Shown here piece by piece: positions 1 to 5,672 of a stretch of DNA of 5,688 nucleotides. A model generated the notes under the pieces. That model searched no databases. It was not told the origin of the DNA and saw nothing but the letters and a program-made list of their open reading frames with translations. Numbering within the stretch: the first letter of the stretch is position 1; every line of letters begins with the position of its first letter. Both the position numbers and the translations under genes were made by a program. Source of the DNA: an uncultured bacterium (GTDB lineage Bacteria > Bacillota_I > Bacilli_A > RF39 > UBA660); assembly GCA_900314225.1 (NCBI GenBank), contig OMUM01000171.1:1-5688 (forward strand), in the 5' to 3' direction.

Positions 1-29
1 AATATAGCACATTTAAATTATCTAAACAA
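1..29 (-). promoter_or_regulatory. Probable promoter for the next minus-strand gene off the left edge
   Basis: On the minus strand, TTGTTT (24-29) and TATATT (1-6) are separated by exactly 17 nt, and the -10 is preceded by TGC, giving an extended -10 (TGnTATATT). It lies after the terminator of the phosphohexomutase gene and has the same design as the promoter of the pyrophosphatase gene. The gene it would serve is outside the window, so the call rests on motif match alone. Confidence 0.4.
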
Positions 30-74
30 TAAACAAACAATAACTTGACATAAAATATATAAAATTGATGTAAT

Positions 75-105
75 AAAAAATCAAGAAATCTATTATTCTT
101 GATTT
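75..105 (-). terminator. Rho-independent terminator of the phosphohexomutase gene
   Basis: A perfect 10-bp inverted repeat (78-87 with 96-105) with an 8-nt loop, followed on the minus strand by a U-run that uses the A tract at 75-80. The stem has only two G-C pairs, as expected in such an A+T-rich genome. The TAA stop of the gene (93-95) sits in the loop, so the last codons form one arm. The position and perfect pairing support it; the weak stem keeps confidence moderate. Confidence 0.6.
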
Positions 106-1478
106 AATCTATTAATTAAACTTATAAATTCATCCTGAATTTCTTTTAATCTAGCCTCTGTTTTTGCCTCAAATCTAGCAGTTATATTAGGACCGGTATT
201 ACTTGCTCTAACTAAAGCCCAAGAATCATCAAATAATACCTTTACTCCATCTATATCTAAATACTTATAGCCCTTACTTATAACATATTCTTTTACTCCA
301 TCAACAACCTTAAATTTACGACTATCAGGACTTTCAAACTTTAACTCTTCAGTTGAATAATATTCATTTACTCCTCTTAATAATTGTTCAACATTTTTAT
401 TAGTATAAGTCATTATTTCAAGTAATCTTAAACCAGCATATAATCCACTATCAAATCCTGGCCATCTATCTCTGAAATAAACATGTCCAGATAATTCTCC
501 ACCAAATGGTAAATCCATATCTCTAACAGCTGCCTTAGTATATGAATTACCTGTTCTATAAGTAATACATTTACCACCAAGCTTTTCTACATCATCAGAA
601 AAACTCTTAGAACATTTAACATCACATAAAAACTCTTTTTTGTTAACTTTATTAATAATATCTCTAACAATTATTACCATATATAAATCTGTTGGAACAA
701 ATACCCCATTGCCCGTAACAACACCAAGTCTATCTCCATCACCATCAAAAGAAAGTCCAACATCAGCATGTATCTCTTTAACTTTTGCTTTCAATTGGCT
801 AAGATTTTCTTCAACACAAGGATCTGGATGATGATTAGGAAAATTTCCATCACTTACGTCATTAATATAAACAATATCTAATATTGGAAATAAATTATAT
901 ATCTTTTTAACAATAATTGAAGTTGTACCATTGCCAGGATCTACTACTACTTTTAAGCTTCTCTTTCCAAAATGAAAATTATTCTTAAATAATTCAATAT
1001 AATCATTAGTTATATCATAATTAATTACTTTTCCTTCACCAAAAACAAAATTCTTATCTAATATTTCTTGTAAAAAATCTTGAATCTCTTTTCCTTTGCA
1101 ATTACCTCTCTCATCAAAAGCAAACTTAAAGCCATTATCATCCTTCGGATTATGAGAAGCAGTAACCATAACTCCACTAAATATTTTTAATTTAATACAA
1201 GCATAATAATACATTGGAGTTGTACAAAGTCCTAAACTAACAATATTAATTCCCGTTTTCTTAATACCATTTATTAAAGCATCATATAAACTAGGACTAC
1301 TTATTCTATTATCATGTCCAACACAGCAAAGACTCTTTCCCATTTTTCTAATGTGACTTCCAAAAGCTAAGCCAATAGTATATGCTGTATCTTCATCTAT
1401 TTCACTTGGATAAATACCTCTAATATCATATCCTCTAAATATATTCCTTTTTATATCCTCTTTATACTTATATTCCAT
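93..1478 (-). CDS. Phosphomannomutase/phosphoglucomutase (alpha-D-phosphohexomutase family)
   Basis: A cytoplasmic enzyme of 461 residues, the usual size for the bacterial PMM/PGM family (COG1109). It moves phosphate between C6 and C1 of mannose or glucose through a phosphoserine, supplying mannose-1-P or glucose-1-P for sugar nucleotides used in envelope glycans or storage polymers. All four signature loops are visible in order: the phosphoserine loop TASHNPKDDNG with Ser108; the Mg-binding loop DGDGDR with Asp245, Asp247 and Asp249; the sugar-specificity loop GGELSGH (Glu328, Ser330) followed by RDRWPGFDSG; and the phosphate-binding loop RASNTGP (Arg424, Ser426-Thr428). The N-terminal FRGYDIRGIYP is also typical. 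The ATG start is fixed by AGGAGG at 1483-1488, 4 nt upstream. The gene probably has its own -10 box at 1504-1509. The GEMSGH/SNTxP style fits dual-specificity PMM/PGM better than GlmM or Pgm, but preference for mannose or glucose cannot be read from the sequence. Confidence 0.95.
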   Translation of the reverse strand: MEYKYKEDIKRNIFRGYDIRGIYPSEIDEDTAYTIGLAFGSHIRKMGKSLCCVGHDNRISSPSLYDALINGIKKTGINIVSLGLCTTPMYYYACIKLKIFSGVMVTASHNPKDDNGFKFAFDERGNCKGKEIQDFLQEILDKNFVFGEGKVINYDITNDYIELFKNNFHFGKRSLKVVVDPGNGTTSIIVKKIYNLFPILDIVYINDVSDGNFPNHHPDPCVEENLSQLKAKVKEIHADVGLSFDGDGDRLGVVTGNGVFVPTDLYMVIIVRDIINKVNKKEFLCDVKCSKSFSDDVEKLGGKCITYRTGNSYTKAAVRDMDLPFGGELSGHVYFRDRWPGFDSGLYAGLRLLEIMTYTNKNVEQLLRGVNEYYSTEELKFESPDSRKFKVVDGVKEYVISKGYKYLDIDGVKVLFDDSWALVRASNTGPNITARFEAKTEARLKEIQDEFISLINRLNQE

Positions 1479-1503
1479 ATATCCTCCTACTTATCTTAAA
1501 ATA

Positions 1504-1509
1504 ATTATA
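1504..1509 (-). promoter_or_regulatory. Probable -10 element for the phosphohexomutase gene
   Basis: A perfect TATAAT on the minus strand lies 25 nt upstream of the ATG, which would give a leader of about 19 nt containing the AGGAGG site. No good -35 is present: the correctly spaced region is a T tract belonging to the end of the upstream gene. A TATAAT is not rare in sequence this A+T-rich, so the call is tentative. Confidence 0.35.
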
Positions 1510-1524
1510 ATATAAATTTGCAAT

Positions 1525-1555
1525 AAAAAAAAGAACTAGTTTACTTTATCTTTTT
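1525..1555 (-). terminator. Possible weak terminator of the membrane-protein gene
   Basis: A 7-bp inverted repeat (1528-1534 with 1549-1555) surrounds the TAA stop at 1541-1543, and the A tract at 1525-1532 gives a U-run in the minus-strand transcript. The stem is nearly all A-U with a 14-nt loop, so termination is likely to be partial at best and read-through into the next gene is possible. Confidence 0.25.
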
Positions 1556-2233
1556 CCAACTAAATTCTTTTATTTTAGCTAAATTATAATTTTTCTTTGT
1601 AATATCAGGAAAAGCCTTAAACAATCTATTATAAAAAAATCTATGTTTTCTAAGAGATTCTTTAACTTTATCTCTAATTTCTTTAGTAGCATCAAGACTA
1701 CTTAGTTTTGACGAATCTATATTTAATCTACATATTGTATAAGTAGAAATAATAAAATCAGTAAAGATAATAATAAATGAAATAACTCCAATAATATATA
1801 ATAATTTATGACTAATTATTTTAAATAATTTAAAAATTATTGGATTACCAACTTTAATAATAAGAATACTAGCAATACCAAAGTAAATTCCTGTTTCTAG
1901 AGAGATTCTTCCATTTAAATTAAATTTTTTTTCTGAATAATCCCACCATCTTAATTTAAATATTTTTTCTAAGAAAAAACTTGTTAAATATTCAAGTAAA
2001 CAGCAAAAGAAACTACCTAATATAAATAAAGCTATTAAATCATTACTATATTTAGATAAATAAAAAGTAATTATTAAGGACCCAAATCCAAATATTGGTA
2101 AATAAGGTCCTATTAAATAGCCCCTACTGAGATTAACTTTACCACTACTAACAAATATACCTAATACTTCACAAAAATAACCAATCACTGAATATATGAA
2201 AAAAATCATAAAAGTTAAAATTAAATAATACAC
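1541..2233 (-). CDS. PF06541-family multispanning membrane protein ("putative ABC transporter permease")
   Basis: An integral membrane protein of about 230 residues that matches the PF06541/COG4905 family (ABC_trans_CmpB) by its two signature stretches: SRGYLIGPYLPIFGFGSL (about 36-53) and EYLTSFFLEKIFK with RWWDYSEKKFNLNGRISL (about 81-112). Five hydrophobic segments are visible at roughly 2-25, 39-60, 66-88, 114-133 and 144-167, followed by a basic, probably cytoplasmic tail of about 60 residues. The family is often labelled an ABC transporter permease, but no ATPase or substrate-binding gene is nearby and the transport role is unproven; I would not assign a substrate. The start is chosen as GTG at 2233 because AGGTGG ends 5 nt upstream; an in-frame GTG at 2242 would place that site inside the gene. 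An ATG at 2209 is possible but would cut into the first helix. The gene lies 79 nt after the pyrophosphatase stop without a convincing terminator, so co-transcription is possible. Confidence 0.85.
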   Translation of the reverse strand: MYYLILTFMIFFIYSVIGYFCEVLGIFVSSGKVNLSRGYLIGPYLPIFGFGSLIITFYLSKYSNDLIALFILGSFFCCLLEYLTSFFLEKIFKLRWWDYSEKKFNLNGRISLETGIYFGIASILIIKVGNPIIFKLFKIISHKLLYIIGVISFIIIFTDFIISTYTICRLNIDSSKLSSLDATKEIRDKVKESLRKHRFFYNRLFKAFPDITKKNYNLAKIKEFSWKKIK

Positions 2234-2238
2234 ACATA

Positions 2239-2244
2239 CCACCT
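2239..2244 (-). promoter_or_regulatory. Ribosome binding site that sets the start of the membrane-protein gene
   Basis: AGGTGG on the minus strand differs by one base from AGGAGG and lies 5 nt before GTG at 2233. The longer reading frame begins at a GTG (2242) that overlaps this site, which argues against that start. Confidence 0.6.
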
Positions 2245-2250
2245 AATTTA

Positions 2251-2280
2251 ATTATATAAAATATTATTTATAATATTCAA
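2251..2280 (-). promoter_or_regulatory. Possible promoter for the membrane-protein gene
   Basis: TTGAAT (2275-2280) and TATAAT (2251-2256) are separated by 18 nt on the minus strand. Transcription would start at about 2244, right at the ribosome binding site, leaving an unusually short leader. An 18-base all-A/T inverted repeat (2260-2277) fills the spacer but lacks the G-C content or U tail of a terminator. The call is weak; the gene may be read from the pyrophosphatase promoter instead. Confidence 0.25.
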
Positions 2281-2312
2281 GAAATAATTTATATAGAAAG
2301 TATTTAATCTTG

Positions 2313-3932
2313 TTAATTATTTTCTAAAACTTCCATAATTAATGGAACAATATTCTTTTTACGTGATACACATCCATAAATAAATGTACCTTCAGCTATA
2401 TCTTTTTGATAAGTCGATTCAATAATATTTTTGCCTTTTGTATTATATATTACATAACTACCATTATTAATAATATCTGTAACATATAAAGCAACTAAGA
2501 CATAATTATTTGCTGTTGCTACTTTATCAAGTACAGCAACATATTCATCTAATTCTTTTTCAATTTCCTCAAAATTCATTGTAAAAAATTGTCCAATAGC
2601 AAAGTTTCGATCATTAACGGCAAATACTTTATAATCATTATATAAAACATCTTCTTTACTCATACCATCAAGCGATGTACCACTTTTAAGTAGATTCATT
2701 CCATAATCAAAATAGTCAACTCCAGCAATATCTGCTAGTTCTTCAACAGCTCTTTCATCAAGAGGTGTTTTAGTAGGACTTTTTAATATTAATGTATCTG
2801 ATAAAATTCCAGATAATAAAGCACCTGCAATTTCTCTAGGAATCTCAATATTTCTTTCTTTAAAAATTTTATAAGCTATTGTACAAGTAGAACCAACTGC
2901 CATATTTCTAAAATTAATTGGATTACTTGTCGAAAGACTACTCAAAGCATGATGATCAAAAATCTCTAAAATTTCTGCTTCATCAAGTCCATCAGCACTT
3001 TGTAATTTTTCATTGTGATCAACTAAAATAACTTTTTTAGGCCTTTTTTCTGACAAATCAGTTATTTTAAGTAAACCTAAACACTTATTGTTTTTATCAA
3101 TAACAGGATAATTAGTATGTTTAAGTTTACTATTTATATCAACAATATCAGATACATAATCAGTATCAGTAAAAGTCATAGGAGATGACTCTCTAACCAT
3201 TATTTTTATATAATTAGCTAAAGATACAAGCCTTGATACTTTATAAGTATCAAAAGGTGTCCTAATAATACTTACTCCATTTTTTCTTGCTATTTCGATA
3301 TGTTCATCCTTAATATAGCTATTATTAGTTAAAATTATCATTTTAACCTTAGAATTTACTGCAAATTCAATAACACTATGTCGATCACCAACTATTAAAA
3401 TATCATTTGACGTCAATGCAACATTAGAAATAAAAGTAGTACTTCTATATGAAGCAACTAAAATTTTACCCTTAATCTCTTTTTCTTGTCTAACTATTTC
3501 TTCAGCTTTTAAAACATGCAATAAATTATCATATGATGTATATAAATCATCAGCATTTTCATTTATTATAATATGAGACAAATCTTTTATTGTAACCATA
3601 CCAGAAAAAATTTGATTATCTGTTACTAAAGGTATACCAGTAAGACCAGCATCAAGCATAGCCCTATAACCATCATAAATACTTTCATTTTCATTTATTA
3701 AAAACTTTTTATGATAATTTACATCTTTTAACCTAAGTCTTACGTCATTTAAATATTTAGGTTCATTTAAATTAAAATATTTTAATGCATAAGAAGTTTC
3801 CTTATTTATATTTCCTAAAATTCTTGGTTCAGTATTTTCCCCTAATTTATTTTTTAAATATGAAATTCCAATAGCAGACATAACAGAATCTGTATCAGGC
3901 TTTTTATGTCCAAAAACATAAGTCTTCCTCAC
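2313..3932 (-). CDS. ppaC: Family II (DHH) inorganic pyrophosphatase with CBS-DRTGG-CBS regulatory insert
   Basis: A cytoplasmic, Mn/Co-dependent pyrophosphatase of about 539 residues that hydrolyses PPi to phosphate and so pulls biosynthetic reactions forward. Catalytic-core ligands are all present: His9, Asp13 and Asp15 (the same numbers as in the Bacillus enzyme), Asp305 in VDHNE, Asp326-His327-His328, and Asp379 in SDTLILKSP. The DHHA2 domain ends in the substrate-binding SRKKNIVP (Arg524-Lys526). Between the first and second DHH segments lies a regulatory insert: CBS1 at about 78-125, DRTGG at about 130-243 (with VGDRHSVIEFAV) and CBS2 at about 246-296. Characterised CBS-PPases of this layout are inhibited by AMP/ADP and activated by ATP and diadenosine polyphosphates. 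GTG at 3932 is preferred over GTG at 3941 because AAGAAGTGAT, close to an extended Shine-Dalgarno, is well spaced for it. The gene has its own promoter. One oddity is Lys11 in GHKKPDTDS, where Asn is usual. Confidence 0.95.
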   Translation of the reverse strand: MRKTYVFGHKKPDTDSVMSAIGISYLKNKLGENTEPRILGNINKETSYALKYFNLNEPKYLNDVRLRLKDVNYHKKFLINENESIYDGYRAMLDAGLTGIPLVTDNQIFSGMVTIKDLSHIIINENADDLYTSYDNLLHVLKAEEIVRQEKEIKGKILVASYRSTTFISNVALTSNDILIVGDRHSVIEFAVNSKVKMIILTNNSYIKDEHIEIARKNGVSIIRTPFDTYKVSRLVSLANYIKIMVRESSPMTFTDTDYVSDIVDINSKLKHTNYPVIDKNNKCLGLLKITDLSEKRPKKVILVDHNEKLQSADGLDEAEILEIFDHHALSSLSTSNPINFRNMAVGSTCTIAYKIFKERNIEIPREIAGALLSGILSDTLILKSPTKTPLDERAVEELADIAGVDYFDYGMNLLKSGTSLDGMSKEDVLYNDYKVFAVNDRNFAIGQFFTMNFEEIEKELDEYVAVLDKVATANNYVLVALYVTDIINNGSYVIYNTKGKNIIESTYQKDIAEGTFIYGCVSRKKNIVPLIMEVLENN

Positions 3933-3935
3933 TAA

Positions 3936-3945
3936 TATCACTTCT
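3936..3945 (-). promoter_or_regulatory. Extended Shine-Dalgarno that sets the pyrophosphatase start
   Basis: The minus strand reads AAGAAGTGAT, matching the 16S-complementary AGGAGGTGAT at 8 of 10 positions. It ends 3 nt before GTG at 3932 and places the core 8 nt from it. The longer start (GTG at 3941) would fall inside this site and would add three residues not expected before the VFGH strand. Confidence 0.5.
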
Positions 3946-3957
3946 TTCTTTTGTCAA

Positions 3958-3986
3958 ATTATACCATATATTTCATATCATAACAA
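3958..3986 (-). promoter_or_regulatory. Extended -10 sigma-A promoter of the pyrophosphatase gene
   Basis: TTGTTA (3981-3986) and a perfect TATAAT (3958-3963) are separated by 17 nt on the minus strand. The -10 is preceded by TGG, an extended -10 element. Predicted transcription starts near 3951, giving a leader of about 19 nt with the Shine-Dalgarno in it. The -35 directly abuts the U-run of the upstream gene's terminator. This is the best promoter in the window. Confidence 0.7.
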
Positions 3987-3987
3987 T

Positions 3988-4013
3988 AAAAAAGTAGATC
4001 ATCTAAATCTACT
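3988..4013 (-). terminator. Rho-independent terminator of the small HD-domain gene
   Basis: A perfect 7-bp stem (3993-3999 with 4007-4013) with a 7-nt loop is followed by U6 (the A tract at 3988-3993, whose last base also closes the stem). The gene's TGA stop (3999-4001) spans the stem-loop junction, and its last codons (Ser-Arg-Phe-Arg) form the first arm and loop. It separates the HD gene from the pyrophosphatase promoter. Confidence 0.7.
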
Positions 4014-4490
4014 GAGTATAAATAAATATAAAAAACTTGCCCCAAACTGTAACTCTTTTCTTGTAACATATCCTCTTTCAAATACCGCTGATATATCATC
4101 AATAATATCTACTATCCAGCTTTCAAAATATTTTGGCGGTGTTAAAGTACAAGGCCACATATGTTTCACAATAATATCTTTTTGTAATTTATTAAGTTTA
4201 AAATACTTAGATGCATTATTATAGGCAATTTTAGGATGCTTTGAAAATCTTCCATACATTTTCAAACCACTGACTTCATCAGTAAAAAAATCATGTAATA
4301 AGGCAGCTCTAGTAGCATCTTTATAATTTAAATGTAGAGCCTTAGTAATAGTATAAGTATAATAACTAACTCTTAAACAATGATCTAATCTTGTTATACC
4401 ATGATGCTTACACTTATCTAATCTTTTAACTTCATCTAATTCATATATATCTTTAATAATCTTATAAAATTCTGTGTTTTTATACTTCAT
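3999..4490 (-). CDS. Small HD-domain metal-dependent phosphohydrolase, substrate unknown
   Basis: A soluble single-domain protein of 163 residues. It carries a full HD-superfamily ligand set: His37 (in RLDHCLRVS), His66-Asp67 (in ALLHDFF), His85 (KHPKIA), His110 (VKHMWP) and Asp131 in the IIDD stretch after SWIV. The order H-HD-H-H-D is that of dinuclear HD hydrolases such as YqeK, so hydrolysis of a nucleotide or other phosphate ester is likely, but the substrate cannot be deduced. Similar proteins with KHHG...DH...LLHDF...HMWP/HMFP...ESW are widespread in Firmicutes as uncharacterised HD-domain proteins; length is normal. The start is ATG 4490, 7 nt after AGGGG; ATG 4493 directly before it is almost as good. 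The longer frame from GTG 4538 has no ribosome site and would add a Cys-rich 16-residue tail, so I reject it. It sits after the larger HD gene on the same strand. Confidence 0.85.
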   Translation of the reverse strand: MKYKNTEFYKIIKDIYELDEVKRLDKCKHHGITRLDHCLRVSYYTYTITKALHLNYKDATRAALLHDFFTDEVSGLKMYGRFSKHPKIAYNNASKYFKLNKLQKDIIVKHMWPCTLTPPKYFESWIVDIIDDISAVFERGYVTRKELQFGASFLYLFILSRFR

Positions 4491-4497
4491 CATACAT

Positions 4498-4502
4498 CCC
4501 CT
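4498..4502 (-). promoter_or_regulatory. Ribosome binding site that sets the small HD-gene start
   Basis: AGGGG on the minus strand lies 4 nt before ATG 4493 and 7 nt before ATG 4490. It falls inside the longer possible reading frame (GTG 4538), showing that the upstream 16 codons are probably untranslated leader. Confidence 0.6.
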
Positions 4503-4528
4503 AGTAATTATATATTTACAACATTGAA

Positions 4529-4537
4529 AACATATCA
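4529..4537 (-). promoter_or_regulatory. Possible extended -10 for the small HD gene
   Basis: TGATATGTT on the minus strand matches an extended -10 (TGn plus a 4/6 hexamer) and would give a leader of about 30 nt. No clear -35 stands 17 nt upstream. A TATAAT closer to the gene (4507-4512) would start transcription inside the ribosome site and is less likely. Weak call. Confidence 0.2.
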
Positions 4538-4568
4538 CAATAAAAGCAAAATTAAAATAAAAATTTAT

Positions 4569-4597
4569 AAAAAATAAAATGTTTTTACAAAATTTTA
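4569..4597 (-). terminator. Possible weak terminator after the larger HD gene
   Basis: On the minus strand TAAAA and TGT pair with ACA and TTTTA around an AAAA loop, with a 3-nt bulge, and a U6 run follows (A tract at 4569-4574). The stem is bulged and A-U rich, so it may terminate only partly and allow co-transcription of the small HD gene. Confidence 0.3.
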
Positions 4598-4602
4598 CAA
4601 AA
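4583..4602. repeat. Tandem pair of a 10-bp direct repeat
   Basis: The decamer ttttacaaaa occurs twice head to tail, at 4583-4592 and 4593-4602, ending exactly at the stop codon of the larger HD gene. It is nearly palindromic. In sequence this rich in A and T it may be chance or slippage; it overlaps the putative weak terminator. Confidence 0.5.
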
Positions 4603-5628
4603 TTAATCTAATATAAAATCTAAATAAATATAATTATTCATATTATATTCTAAATTATTAGTAATATATCTATTAGCTAATTTACTAATTTTAGATATTC
4701 TTATATTTCTACATAAAGGATCAATATATCTTATTTTAGCTCCATGATGAACATAATATACATTAATTGGTTTATTAGTAGAAACTTTTATTTTTTTAGC
4801 CTTCCTCCATATATTAAATACTTTACTATATTTTGAATTATTAATAATATCAATAACTTCACTCTCTTTTAAAGTATATAAATCTTTTTTCTTAATAATA
4901 TTTTCTTCAGTTAATTTTTTTATTATATCAGCAAGAAATTGCATAGAATATCTTGTTCTTTCTTCTCGATAAATTATAGATAAAATACTTGTTACTTTTA
5001 CAAATTTTCTAGCAATTTTCTTTGTTTTAAACCCTAATTCAATAATATCTTTCTCATTATTTTCTATTTCAATATCTTCATATATTGATTTAACTTCATC
5101 AAAATTTAATTTATTATACATAAATAACCCATTAGAAAGAGAATATTCTAATCTATCTGCTGATAACATTGGAGTATCATTATCTGCTATGGGATAAATA
5201 TGATAATTATCTACTTCTTCTAATTTTATATTATCCTTTTTAAGTAATCTCATTATTTCTTTAGAGTTTTTTATAATACTTGATGTTAAATTTTCAGTAG
5301 ATTCTTGATGCATATAATCACCATTTAAAAAATCAATTGAATGTTTAAATACCGGCGTTGCAATATCATGAAAAAGTCCAGCTAAAGTCTGCTTTTTGTC
5401 ATGAGTAAAATGCCAAATTATCAAAGCTACAGCTATAGAATGATCCAAACTTGAATAGAAAAAACCACTTTCAAATAAATCTGAATAGATTGTTCCACAA
5501 GTAACACTAATATATTGTTGCTTTAATAGTTCTGGTGTTTCAATGTAATTATTTAAAAATTCTGGATAATTAGATTCTAAAATATTAAAATACTTTTTAA
5601 TTTTTTTATTTATTTTATCAATATACAT
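4603..5628 (-). CDS. HD-domain phosphohydrolase, dNTPase/SAMHD1-like fold, substrate unknown
   Basis: A soluble protein of 341 residues with an N-terminal HD domain. The metal ligands expected of dNTPase-like HD enzymes are visible: His63 (SSLDHSIAVAL), His87-Asp88 (GLFHDIATPVFKH) and Asp158 (SADRLEYS). His96 and His107 (YMHQEST) line up by eye with active-site histidines of SAMHD1, whereas the HDxGH histidine is replaced by Thr91. This HDIATP form belongs to a conserved, uncharacterised Firmicutes family; it is not canonical Dgt. The C-terminal part (about 165-341) is helical and charged, with a conserved-looking HHGAKIRYIDPLC at 294-306. Hydrolysis of a (deoxy)nucleotide is the best guess; no substrate is claimed. 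ATG 5628 is fixed by AAGGAG at 5635-5640, 6 nt upstream. The first part follows an upstream terminator closely and no clear promoter is seen. Base composition looks even more A+T-rich than the genes to its left. Confidence 0.85.
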   Translation of the reverse strand: MYIDKINKKIKKYFNILESNYPEFLNNYIETPELLKQQYISVTCGTIYSDLFESGFFYSSLDHSIAVALIIWHFTHDKKQTLAGLFHDIATPVFKHSIDFLNGDYMHQESTENLTSSIIKNSKEIMRLLKKDNIKLEEVDNYHIYPIADNDTPMLSADRLEYSLSNGLFMYNKLNFDEVKSIYEDIEIENNEKDIIELGFKTKKIARKFVKVTSILSIIYREERTRYSMQFLADIIKKLTEENIIKKKDLYTLKESEVIDIINNSKYSKVFNIWRKAKKIKVSTNKPINVYYVHHGAKIRYIDPLCRNIRISKISKLANRYITNNLEYNMNNYIYLDFILD

Positions 5629-5645
5629 AAAAATCTCCTTAAATT

Positions 5646-5672
5646 AAAAAAAAATACATAAAAATATGTACT
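5646..5672 (-). terminator. Rho-independent terminator of an off-window minus-strand transcript
   Basis: A 6-bp stem (5655-5660 with 5665-5670), extendable by a G-U and an A-U pair, has a 4-nt loop and is followed by U9 (A tract at 5646-5654). It would end a transcript entering from the right edge. A TAG at 5671-5673 is in frame with APFIY read from the edge; alternatively the first six minus-strand bases, GCACCA, could be a tRNA 3' end. Confidence 0.55.

Noticed and set aside
640..831. Plus-strand open frame of 63 codons inside the phosphohexomutase gene
   Set aside because: It is fully antisense to a gene with all family motifs, and its Ser/Thr/Pro-rich product is what the complement of the conserved loops gives.
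2260..2277. All-A/T inverted repeat after the pyrophosphatase gene as a terminator
   Set aside because: It has no G-C pairs, only a 2-4 nt loop and no proper U-run; such palindromes are expected by chance at this composition.
3952..3957. TTGACA on the minus strand upstream of the pyrophosphatase as a -35 box
   Set aside because: No -10 lies at the right distance (it would fall in the coding start); the neighbouring TTGTTA with TGGTATAAT fits far better.
4491..4538. N-terminal 16-residue Cys-rich extension of the small HD protein
   Set aside because: The AGGGG ribosome site lies inside it, no ribosome site precedes GTG 4538, and the HD fold does not need it.
3999..5628. The two HD genes as a tandem duplication
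   Set aside because: Beyond the shared HD ligands, their lengths, motif contexts (ALLHDFF versus GLFHDIATP) and C-terminal parts differ; they are distant families rather than recent copies.
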